Shown: piece after piece, positions 46,726 through 53,997 of the stretch
How positions within the stretch are numbered: position 1 is the first letter of the stretch
Layout of the letters: every line of letters begins with the position of its first letter
Assembly (NCBI GenBank): GCA_947625435.1
Contig: CANQOI010000008.1
Location: 1-53,997 of the forward strand
Direction: 5' to 3'
Length of the DNA: 53,997 nt
Origin: an uncultured Clostridia bacterium
GTDB lineage: Bacteria; Bacillota; Clostridia; UBA1212; UBA1255
Made by a program: the position numbers and the translations under genes
Notes under the pieces: model-generated
What the model saw: only the letters and a program-made list of their open reading frames with translations
What the model was told of the DNA's origin: nothing
Databases searched by the model: none

Positions 46726-48808
46726 AGACGCGGCTGCCCTCTATGCGCTTCATTTTATTTATTGCGCCGCGCGGCACTTCGTTTGATATAAAGAGAGAGA
46801 ACTGTCTGCTGCTGAACGTGTCCAGGTGATTGAATATTTTTTCGTACACGCGGTTCATGACGTCATAATCTGTGTTTTTGACAAAATCAAGTACTAATAC
46901 GCTGGTGAAGAAATCGTCGGATATGGTCTTGCGCACAAGATAGATATTATTCAGGCATTTTACGTCATCTATGCCGTTTATATATTCGAGTAAGCCTTCG
47001 AGCATGCCTTCGGGCAGGCTTTCGGAGGAAAGCGCGTCGCTCTTCTTAAGCTCCGACAGATGGCTGAATTTGTCCATTGATTCCTGAGCGAGCGCTATGG
47101 CGCGCTCCCTGTATACGTCAAGATCGCTCTGGCGTCCCGTTATGCAGCAGAACTCACCTATAGTCTCGAGCCCTTCGTCTATATAATTGCTGTTTTCCTT
47201 CATGGCCGCGTACACGCAGTCTATTCCGGAGGCATCGTAGGAGTGCAGAAGGCAGCAGCCCTTTATGAAATTTGCGTAGCTCGCCCCGGAGGGAGGGAGA
47301 CTTTCCGCGGCTCTGCATGCGAGACCGTAGGCTTCTCTGTTCCTTCCGAGCTTCCTGAGGGCGATGATTATATCCGCATATTCATCCGCTATTACGGGCT
47401 CTCCCGCTTCCTTCCATGCGTCGACGCGCCGCTTAGGCTCAATATAGTGACTCTTTCTCGCGTCCTCATACGTTTGGGATACGTCACCGTAAAGAGTGCT
47501 GTCAAGGTGCGCGAGTATGCGGCGGCATTCCGTGCGGTATTCCTCCCGTGAAATGTTCTCATCGTATATGTATCTGTCATTGATACCCATATGATCGAGA
47601 CGCATTTTAAGAGTGGGGTGAGATGCGTTCCTTGAGAGTATCTCCGCATCTGTCAGGCCGTCCCACATTTCCTTATTGTCGCGTATCGCATTTTTAAATG
47701 AAAGGAACTCTTTTTCAAGCCTGTTTTTATCCGGCTCCTCCCGTTCGTATATGCACGGTTCGTCTTTCACGCCGTGTTCCCAGAGAAAATAATCATAGTA
47801 ATGCACTTTGATAAGAGCCGAAGCCGCGGCCTTTGCGTTCCCGTAACGCAGCATCGCGCCGTCAGCGAATGTCTCGCTCCTGATAGATGACGCATACTGA
47901 TACAGTATGTAGTGAAATCCGTACAGATTGTCTGTGTAAATGAAAAAAAGTGACGGAAAATACGCGGCGTAATTCGGATTGTCCGTGTCTGACATCCAGG
48001 CCGCGAATTTTTCATCCTTTCTGGAGGCGTATGTAGATATTTTCATGTGGGCGAATTCATGGAGCAGTATGTTGTACATCTCCTCCTCGGAAAGTATGCA
48101 CAGAAGGTATATGCCAAGCCGTACGGAATATATCTTACCGACGCGCCCTATTCCCGCGTTGCAGTCGGATGTGAACGTTATCCTGATCTCTCCGGGACAT
48201 CCTACCGTTTTGGCGGCCTTTGCCGCAAGAGCGTACAGATTGGGATAATCCTTTGCTTTGATATATGTCTCGTCATCCTCGAAGATAAGCTCGGGAGGCG
48301 ATGTGCGCAGGCGTGAAACGGCAGTGAATATGAGAAATGCGCCTATAAATACCAAAAGTACCTTTATATTGCTCCGGAAGAGCATGCCGGACGAGAAAGC
48401 GGCTCCGGCGCCGCATAAAAAAATGACTGCCGCACATATATCGGCGCATTTTCTTAATCTCGTTATATATGCCGGCTTCTCTTCCGATATCTTTTCGGCG
48501 GATTCTCTGTGCGACAGCACGTACCTTTGCATCTCTTCTGCCTTTTTGCGGCGGAATCCGTTTAAAAACCTTTTGGCGGATATTATGTTTACGATGAGTA
48601 TGACGACAGGTACGGCGCAGCATGCGGCGAAAAAGCACCGCGCGTATGTCACGCTCCTGCCGGAAGCGGACATTACGGCAATGTTTCCGCATGTAAATAA
48701 TGCTATCGTCAACAGTACGGAAAGTACTATGACAGCCAGATACCTGAATCTGACAAGCGTTTCGTATTTTGTTCTGCGCGCTGCTTTTTTCGTAGGTCTG
48801 TCATTCAT
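46709..48808 (-). CDS. Membrane M48-family zinc metallopeptidase with long C-terminal helical region
   Basis: 699 residues. Two N-terminal membrane helices (about 22-46 and 58-78) and two more (about 120-140 and 145-165) precede the peptidase domain. The zinc site is HEFAH (250-254) with the third ligand in SETFADGAM (about 313). The last 330 residues are mainly helical and TPR-like (YGLACRAAESLPPSGASYANFIKGCCLL). It resembles HtpX/Ste24-type quality-control proteases but has an unusual long C-terminus. The start is at 48808. The end overlaps the DHHW gene by 17 bases. Confidence 0.85.
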   Translation of the reverse strand: MNDRPTKKAARRTKYETLVRFRYLAVIVLSVLLTIALFTCGNIAVMSASGRSVTYARCFFAACCAVPVVILIVNIISAKRFLNGFRRKKAEEMQRYVLSHRESAEKISEEKPAYITRLRKCADICAAVIFLCGAGAAFSSGMLFRSNIKVLLVFIGAFLIFTAVSRLRTSPPELIFEDDETYIKAKDYPNLYALAAKAAKTVGCPGEIRITFTSDCNAGIGRVGKIYSVRLGIYLLCILSEEEMYNILLHEFAHMKISTYASRKDEKFAAWMSDTDNPNYAAYFPSLFFIYTDNLYGFHYILYQYASSIRSETFADGAMLRYGNAKAAASALIKVHYYDYFLWEHGVKDEPCIYEREEPDKNRLEKEFLSFKNAIRDNKEMWDGLTDAEILSRNASHPTLKMRLDHMGINDRYIYDENISREEYRTECRRILAHLDSTLYGDVSQTYEDARKSHYIEPKRRVDAWKEAGEPVIADEYADIIIALRKLGRNREAYGLACRAAESLPPSGASYANFIKGCCLLHSYDASGIDCVYAAMKENSNYIDEGLETIGEFCCITGRQSDLDVYRERAIALAQESMDKFSHLSELKKSDALSSESLPEGMLEGLLEYINGIDDVKCLNNIYLVRKTISDDFFTSVLVLDFVKNTDYDVMNRVYEKIFNHLDTFSSRQFSLFISNEVPRGAINKMKRIEGSRVFTRCA

Positions 48809-48864
48809 AATCTTGTTTCCCCCTCAGACACAATAAAAACCATAACAGAACCGACTATGTTCTT

Positions 48865-48893
48865 ATTATAATACGCGATTTTAAATAAGTCTA
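48865..48893 (-). promoter_or_regulatory. Sigma-A promoter of the M48 peptidase gene
   Basis: On the minus strand TAGACT (48888-48893) and the perfect TATAAT (48865-48870) are separated by 17 bases. Confidence 0.6.
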
Positions 48894-48903
48894 TTATATT
48901 TAT

Positions 48904-48933
48904 TTGTAATACGGGCATTTTTAATGGTATAAT
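48904..48933 (+). promoter_or_regulatory. Sigma-A promoter of the metallophosphoesterase-moxR operon
   Basis: TTGTAA (48904-48909) and the perfect TATAAT (48928-48933) are separated by 18 bases with TGG directly before the -10, an extended -10 element. Confidence 0.65.
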
Positions 48934-48993
48934 GACAGAGAATCAATAAATTGCCGCGCTTTCGGACAAATGCGCTGCGAAGAGGTGCTCTTT

Positions 48994-50088
48994 ATGTTCG
49001 TTCTTATGACCGTTATACTGCTTATAACGGCAGTTGCCGGGATCGCGTATCTTGTGACAAGATTCCACCGCTTTAATATATTTCAAAGGCTGTCGGGACA
49101 CGGACGTTTTATATCATGGTCGGCTGCGGCGGCGCCCGTTGTCGTGATAAATCTGCTCATAGGTTTTATGATAAACGTATATTCGGCGCTGGTGGTCACT
49201 CTGCACCTCATCGTGATATGGATGCTCTGCGACCTTGTCGCTCTTATAATAAGAAAGATAAGGAAAAAGCCCTTCAGATACAATTATCAGGGCGCAGCGG
49301 CGATGATCGTCACAGTCCTTTATATGTGCACGGGCTGGTACATGGCGCATCACGTTTTCAGGACGTATTACGCCGTGGATGCAGACGGCAGAACCGGCGG
49401 AGAGAACCTGCGCATCGTCATGATAGCCGACTCGCACATAGGTATAACTCTTGACGGAGATGATTTTGCGCGTCAGACGGAAAGAGTGCAGAAAGAAAGA
49501 CCGGATATAGTTGTGATAACGGGCGACTTTGTTGACGACGACACAGAGGCCTCCGATATGACGGCGGCGTGCGCCGCACTCGGAAGGCTCGAAACTACGT
49601 ACGGCGTTTATTTTGTATACGGAAATCACGACAACGGCTACTTCGGGTACAGAGATTTTACATCGGACCGGCTGAGAGACGAGCTCGAAAAGAACGGCGT
49701 CGTCATTCTGGAGGATGAAATATGCGATATAGGGGAGCATTACTGCCTCATAGGCAGGAAAGACAGATCATTTTCGGACAGAGCCGATATGTCGGAGCTC
49801 ATGTCACGCGCAGACAGCTCAAAATACACGATAGTGCTCGATCATCAGCCTAACGATTACGATAACGAACAGGCGTCCGGCGCCGATATGGTACTTTCGG
49901 GGCATACGCACGGAGGGCATATTTTCCCCGTGGGGCTCATCGGTCTTGCGATAGGCGCAAATGACAAGGTATACGGTCATGAAAAGAGAGCCGATACGGA
50001 TTTCATAGTCACGTCCGGAATATCGGGATGGGCCATACCGTTCAAGACCGGCACCGCGTCGGAATATGTCGTGATAGACATAGCGTGA
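48994..50088 (+). CDS. Membrane-anchored metallophosphoesterase (calcineurin-like)
   Basis: 364 residues from ATG 48994, which has GAGGTG six bases upstream; an in-frame ATG at 48970 is less likely. Four membrane helices (about 1-130) precede the phosphoesterase domain. The metal-binding blocks are ADSHIG, VITGDFVDDD, VYGNHDN, DHQPNDYDN and SGHTHGGH, the complete set for a binuclear metal centre. The layout fits the YkuE/YaeI family, implicated in phospholipid or UDP-sugar-lipid hydrolysis; the substrate is unknown. The moxR gene follows after 34 bases on the same strand. Confidence 0.9.
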   Translation: MFVLMTVILLITAVAGIAYLVTRFHRFNIFQRLSGHGRFISWSAAAAPVVVINLLIGFMINVYSALVVTLHLIVIWMLCDLVALIIRKIRKKPFRYNYQGAAAMIVTVLYMCTGWYMAHHVFRTYYAVDADGRTGGENLRIVMIADSHIGITLDGDDFARQTERVQKERPDIVVITGDFVDDDTEASDMTAACAALGRLETTYGVYFVYGNHDNGYFGYRDFTSDRLRDELEKNGVVILEDEICDIGEHYCLIGRKDRSFSDRADMSELMSRADSSKYTIVLDHQPNDYDNEQASGADMVLSGHTHGGHIFPVGLIGLAIGANDKVYGHEKRADTDFIVTSGISGWAIPFKTGTASEYVVIDIA

Positions 50089-50122
50089 GCGGCACAGACA
50101 TTTTACGGAGGGGACTTTTAAA

Positions 50123-51052
50123 ATGGAAAATATACTTAAGAAGATCGTAAATAACATGGAAAAAGCCATTATAGGCAAAAGAGAAGCCGTTGAGCTTACG
50201 GTAACGGCGCTTGCCGCGGGCGGACACGTGCTCATAGAAGATGTGCCCGGCGTCGGCAAGACAACTCTGGTCAAGGCACTGGCAAGATCCGTAAACGCTA
50301 CATTCGGAAGGATACAGTGTACGCCCGACGTTCTGCCGTCGGATATAACGGGTTTTAATATGTATAACACTAAGACAGGCGACATGGAATACAGGGAAGG
50401 GCTCATATTCAGGAATGTCATTCTGTCGGATGAAATAAACAGAGCGTCGCCCAAAACACAGTCAAGCCTGCTGGAGGTCATGGAGGAGGAGCAGGTCACG
50501 GTAGACGGCAGGACAAGAAAGGTGCCGACTCCTTTTATGCTGCTCGCCACGGAGAATCCCGTTGAATTTGCTGGAACATTTCCTCTTCCCGAAGCGCAGA
50601 TGGACAGGTTCATGTTTAAGATATCGATAGGATATCCCGACTATGATCACGAGCTGGACATGCTGAGCATTATGGCAGACGGCAACAAGGCGGACACTCT
50701 TTCTTATGTGGCGACCACGGATGAAGTGATCGCCGTTCAGAACGACGTCAGGAATATATTCGTGAGCGATGCGGTGCGGAGGTACGTGCTCGATATAATC
50801 ACCGCCACGAGAAGCAGCGAATATGTGCTCATGGGATGCAGCCCGAGAGCGGGGCTCCAGCTTTTGAGAGCGGCTCAGGCGACCGCATTTTACGAAGACC
50901 GGGATTATGTGATACCGGATGACGTACGTAAGATGACTCCGTATGTGCTGCCTCACAGGATAATGCTCGGCACCGACGCCAAAGTGAAGGGCGTAACGAA
51001 GTACGGCATAATAGACAGCGCGGTGCGGTCGGCTGTCGTAACAGTAGAATGA
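50123..51052 (+). CDS. MoxR-type AAA+ ATPase
   Basis: 309 residues. Walker A EDVPGVGKTTLVKALAR (about 40-56), DLPSD-like VLPSDITGFNMY, Walker B VILSDEINRASPKTQSSLLEVMEE, sensor 1 LLATENPVEFAGTFPLPEAQMDRF. MoxR ATPases act as chaperones for maturation of partner complexes, usually with DUF58 and transglutaminase proteins, which are exactly the next two genes. The ribosome site GGAGGGG precedes ATG 50123. Confidence 0.95.
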   Translation: MENILKKIVNNMEKAIIGKREAVELTVTALAAGGHVLIEDVPGVGKTTLVKALARSVNATFGRIQCTPDVLPSDITGFNMYNTKTGDMEYREGLIFRNVILSDEINRASPKTQSSLLEVMEEEQVTVDGRTRKVPTPFMLLATENPVEFAGTFPLPEAQMDRFMFKISIGYPDYDHELDMLSIMADGNKADTLSYVATTDEVIAVQNDVRNIFVSDAVRRYVLDIITATRSSEYVLMGCSPRAGLQLLRAAQATAFYEDRDYVIPDDVRKMTPYVLPHRIMLGTDAKVKGVTKYGIIDSAVRSAVVTVE

Positions 51053-51067
51053 ATGTAGAATGACTGT

Positions 51068-52117
51068 ATGAGTGTGAGATCGGTTATATATATGGCGGTA
51101 AACGCGGCCGCCGTCATATCTGCGATGTTTTTCGGATATCTGGTACTGTGGATATCCGCTGTGTTCATGACGGCCGTTTTGTTTGCGTCCGCCGCCATGA
51201 TAATATGCTCCGCCTTATGTCTCAGATGCAGGATACTGCCCGAAAAATATATATATAACAAAAATGAAAAAGTTAATATCATACTGGAATGCAGGAACAG
51301 CTCGCCTTTTATATATCTTAAGACCGATATCAGGTATTCAAACGGCGTGAAATGCCGTGCTGCCGTTTTCCGCGGTACAAATACCTTTGCAAGTGAGTAC
51401 AGCTTCAAGAGAAAGGGCTTTTATACGGTGGGCACCGGCAAGATCACCGTGCGCGATGTTTTCGGCATTTTCAGACATAAGATACGTGTGAGCGGGGAGC
51501 GGATATGTGTGCTGCCGCGCTCGGATGCCGAGGATGTCGTTAAAGCCGAAAAAGCGGGCGGCAGGACATATTCGGATGCGGTGAACAAGCCCGAGGGCGA
51601 CCAAAATATGATATCTTATCTGCGGGGGTACCGTTACGGGGACACTCTCAACAGGATAAATTGGAAAGCGACTGCGGGCAAGAACAGCGTTATAGTAAAT
51701 CAGTACGAGGATGAGCAGGATTTCAGAGTCCTTGTTTTCGCGGAATGTTCGGATGATCCGGACACTGACGACGCCGTATGCGATAAGGCTTATACATGTG
51801 TAAGAGACGTGCTTGAGAGAAAAGGCGCCGTGACGCTCATGCGCAGTGCTGATGAAGCGTCGCAGGACAGCTCCGAGACATCGGCTCCGGAGGAATACGG
51901 GGTATATCTGGCAAAGCATATCGGTAAGGTGCCCGGCAGGAGCACATGGACGGATGCGATAGACAGAACGATGAATACGGAAAGAGAAGGCTACGACAGC
52001 GCAGTGCTCTTTATAGCCGGCAGCGAGGATGAATACGTGACGGATCTTGTAAAATATCTCACAGGCATGGATATAAATGTTTCCGTACAGTACGTGACGG
52101 GAGGTGCCTCTGAGTGA
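51068..52117 (+). CDS. DUF58 domain membrane protein
   Basis: 349 residues. Two membrane helices (about 6-28 and 32-52) and a beta-rich region precede the DUF58 core (about 175-230, DQNMISYLRGYRYGDTLNRINWKATA), followed by a vWA-like fold. DUF58 proteins act with MoxR and transglutaminase-like proteins; the exact job is not established. Its stop overlaps the GTG start of the transglutaminase gene (GTGA). Confidence 0.9.
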   Translation: MSVRSVIYMAVNAAAVISAMFFGYLVLWISAVFMTAVLFASAAMIICSALCLRCRILPEKYIYNKNEKVNIILECRNSSPFIYLKTDIRYSNGVKCRAAVFRGTNTFASEYSFKRKGFYTVGTGKITVRDVFGIFRHKIRVSGERICVLPRSDAEDVVKAEKAGGRTYSDAVNKPEGDQNMISYLRGYRYGDTLNRINWKATAGKNSVIVNQYEDEQDFRVLVFAECSDDPDTDDAVCDKAYTCVRDVLERKGAVTLMRSADEASQDSSETSAPEEYGVYLAKHIGKVPGRSTWTDAIDRTMNTEREGYDSAVLFIAGSEDEYVTDLVKYLTGMDINVSVQYVTGGASE

Positions 52118-53997
52118 TAAAACGCTTCAGATCGAGATGGGTGCTCGTACTGACGTCATTGATACTGGCTTCGCTCCTGGCTCTTCCGTACATAGGGGAC
52201 GCTCTCAACGTTCCGTACGGAGTTGTTCTGGCGGCTTCTGTCATCGCGGCTTTACTGGTCGAGCTCATATGTGCGAACCTTTACACGCTCCTCGCGGCGG
52301 GAATACTCGTTTATCTGCATATAGTGAGCACATTCGGGCTGCTGCCGTATACGCAGGACACCTCAAGGTATATAAACCGGTGCTTTTACTATGTGTACCT
52401 GAAGATCGTATACCCGTACCGGAGGCCGCCGATAAACAATTACGTATATATTTTTATAATAGTGCTCGTGGTATATCTGTCATTATACATCGTATATGTG
52501 CGCGCAAGATCCGTGCCTTTCAGTTTTATTACCGTTTTCGTATATACTTTGTGCGCTGAGCTCTTCGGATTCGGCAGCAGATACACGGTCATGGCGGGTA
52601 TGATGGCGGGAGTGCTCTCTGTTCTGATGCTGTACTGTTTCAAATGGAAGCGCCTTGACGCGCCCGGCGGCAAACGCGTTTTACTTAGCTTCGCATTGCC
52701 TCTTGTGAGTGTCATATTGGCATTCACGGTGGCTCTCTCGTTTGTGCTGGGAGTGGCAGGCGCAAGAGGGATAAGCCGATTTTCCAACAATTTCTTTCCG
52801 AAGGTCTTACCGAACATTTTACACATGAGCGGCGGTTCGGAGGACGGTGGGTCTTCGCGCGATCTGAGCTATTTTGAAAATACCGGCGGCAGGATAGAAG
52901 GCAGCCTTGTTCTGGGAAATGAACCGCTGTTCAGCATATTTGTGCCCGATGAAAGACAGGGCGCTTTTCCGAAGGACGGGTGGTACTACCCGCAGCAGTA
53001 CACTGTGCCGCGCACGATTTATCTCAGAGGGAACGCCTGCGACACTTTTGAAGATAATGCGTGGAAAAAAGAACGCGATGAAGCGCCTGTTTTAATGGAT
53101 GATTATTTTAAGCGCAACGTGCTGCTCTGCCACGACGGAGACGAGTCTGTATACGACATGCTGAGACGCACGCAGGCATATAAAAGCCGCAGCGTGACTG
53201 TGACGTATGATAAAGACAGGACTGAAAAGCTTTACAATATGACCTGTACAGACGTGATAACGGTCCCTGATACGGAAGGCGATGTATACTGCGTCAATTC
53301 ATCCGAAACATATTTTTCGTCGGAAGTGTACGAATATTCGATAGTAAGCCGATATTTAGACAGAAACAGCTCGGCCTTCAATCAATATATTGCACAGCGG
53401 GCGGATCTGTCCTCCGTAAACGGCGACGGTGAGTACAGCTTTCCCGATAATGTGAGCGATGTCCTTACATCGTATTATCTGACCGTGCCGAAAGGCGTAT
53501 CGGAAAATGTCATAAAGCTCGCAAAGCTCGTTACGAAGGATATGCCGGGGGACTATATGAAGGCCGAGGCAATAGAGGGCTTTCTCAAATATAATTACGA
53601 GTATACGCTCACGCCCGGAGAAGTGCCCGCAAGGAGAAACTTTATAGATCATTTTCTGTTTGAAAACAGAAAGGGTTACTGTGCTCATTTCGCAACGGCG
53701 ATGGTAGCCATGCTCAGGATAATTGGTATACCGGCGAGATATGTAACGGGCTTCCGCGTGGATGTACCGGCATTGGGAAGCTATTATGGTACTGTACGCG
53801 AATCTAATTCTCATGCCTGGGTCGAAGCATGGATACCGGAACTCGGATGGGTCACATTCGATCCCGTCAGCAGCCGGAATTTTACGGAGCAGACCGAAGA
53901 TAACGGCGCGCATGAGGATGATCCTGCGCAGGATGTCACGCCTCCTCCTTCTCCAACGCCCTCGCCTACGCCTACTGTCACTCCAACGCCTCCGCCT
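52114..53997 (+). CDS. Membrane transglutaminase-like protein, partial
   Basis: The gene runs off the right edge; 628 residues are visible from GTG 52114, which overlaps the DUF58 stop. The frame is open to the window end. Six or so N-terminal membrane helices (about 8-220) are followed by an extracytoplasmic region with a transglutaminase-like protease domain. The catalytic triad is C523 in RKGYCAHFATAMV, H567 in SNSHAWVEAW and D583 in GWVTFDPVS. A Pro/Thr/Ser linker begins near residue 610. In related proteins a C-terminal membrane helix and DUF4129 follow; here they lie outside the window. It completes the moxR-DUF58-transglutaminase trio, which probably modifies or processes surface proteins. 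Confidence 0.92.
   Translation, partial: MIKRFRSRWVLVLTSLILASLLALPYIGDALNVPYGVVLAASVIAALLVELICANLYTLLAAGILVYLHIVSTFGLLPYTQDTSRYINRCFYYVYLKIVYPYRRPPINNYVYIFIIVLVVYLSLYIVYVRARSVPFSFITVFVYTLCAELFGFGSRYTVMAGMMAGVLSVLMLYCFKWKRLDAPGGKRVLLSFALPLVSVILAFTVALSFVLGVAGARGISRFSNNFFPKVLPNILHMSGGSEDGGSSRDLSYFENTGGRIEGSLVLGNEPLFSIFVPDERQGAFPKDGWYYPQQYTVPRTIYLRGNACDTFEDNAWKKERDEAPVLMDDYFKRNVLLCHDGDESVYDMLRRTQAYKSRSVTVTYDKDRTEKLYNMTCTDVITVPDTEGDVYCVNSSETYFSSEVYEYSIVSRYLDRNSSAFNQYIAQRADLSSVNGDGEYSFPDNVSDVLTSYYLTVPKGVSENVIKLAKLVTKDMPGDYMKAEAIEGFLKYNYEYTLTPGEVPARRNFIDHFLFENRKGYCAHFATAMVAMLRIIGIPARYVTGFRVDVPALGSYYGTVRESNSHAWVEAWIPELGWVTFDPVSSRNFTEQTEDNGAHEDDPAQDVTPPPSPTPSPTPTVTPTPPP

Overview
The window reads as chromosomal DNA of a spore-forming, Gram-positive anaerobe of the class Clostridia, most likely an uncultured gut lineage. 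The evidence is spoIVA, a PolC-type replicase, the YlbF/YerC pair, the gene order of the F-type ATP synthase operon, lipoproteins with Clostridia-like Thr/Pro linkers and a large cell-wall-anchored subtilase. I judge G+C to be roughly one half, with a marked preference for the ATA isoleucine codon. I found no rRNA, tRNA, CRISPR array, insertion sequence or prophage gene. The region looks like ordinary core chromosome with several accessory surface genes.

Layout: 1-5537 holds the tail of a discoidin-domain protein, a PolC with no exonuclease domain and spoIVA, closed by a bidirectional terminator. 5566-8060 holds an orphan sugar-binding lipoprotein (minus) and a discoidin-domain lipoprotein (plus). 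8086-10774 is a three-gene operon: P-loop/Asp23 fusion, a Cys-pair protein and 8-oxoguanine glycosylase. 10791-16743 is a polyamine operon (speA, speE, speB, carboxynorspermidine dehydrogenase and decarboxylase) behind a promoter, a folded leader and an intrinsic terminator. 16821-18260 is a cell-wall amidase. 18232-23802 (minus) is ylbF-mutS-miaB-asnA, followed by yerC with its own promoter. 24264-31519 is a 2316-residue subtilase with a long folded 5' leader.

31552-34772 is ftsH-GNAT-yjjG-type HAD. 34786-41501 (minus) is a complete atpIBEFHAGDC operon. Its c subunit carries a two-carboxylate, sodium-type motif and its epsilon subunit has only the beta-sandwich domain. 41504-42471 (minus) is an RNA m5C methyltransferase. 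42501-46725 is a probable surface O-acylation cluster (SGNH hydrolase, DUF4358 lipoprotein, MBOAT acyltransferase, DHHW protein). 46709-48893 (minus) is a membrane M48 metallopeptidase. 48904 to the end is a membrane metallophosphoesterase followed by the moxR / DUF58 / transglutaminase trio, with the last gene cut by the window edge.

The strongest second-look items are the exonuclease-less PolC, the attenuator-like leader of the polyamine operon, the two-carboxylate c subunit together with the truncated epsilon, the P-loop/Asp23-DUF6062-Ogg operon, the protease carrying both dockerin and cohesin-like modules, and the surface acylation cluster. Coordinates, motifs and promoter spacings were read by eye. 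Family assignments rest on motif recognition, not on database searches.
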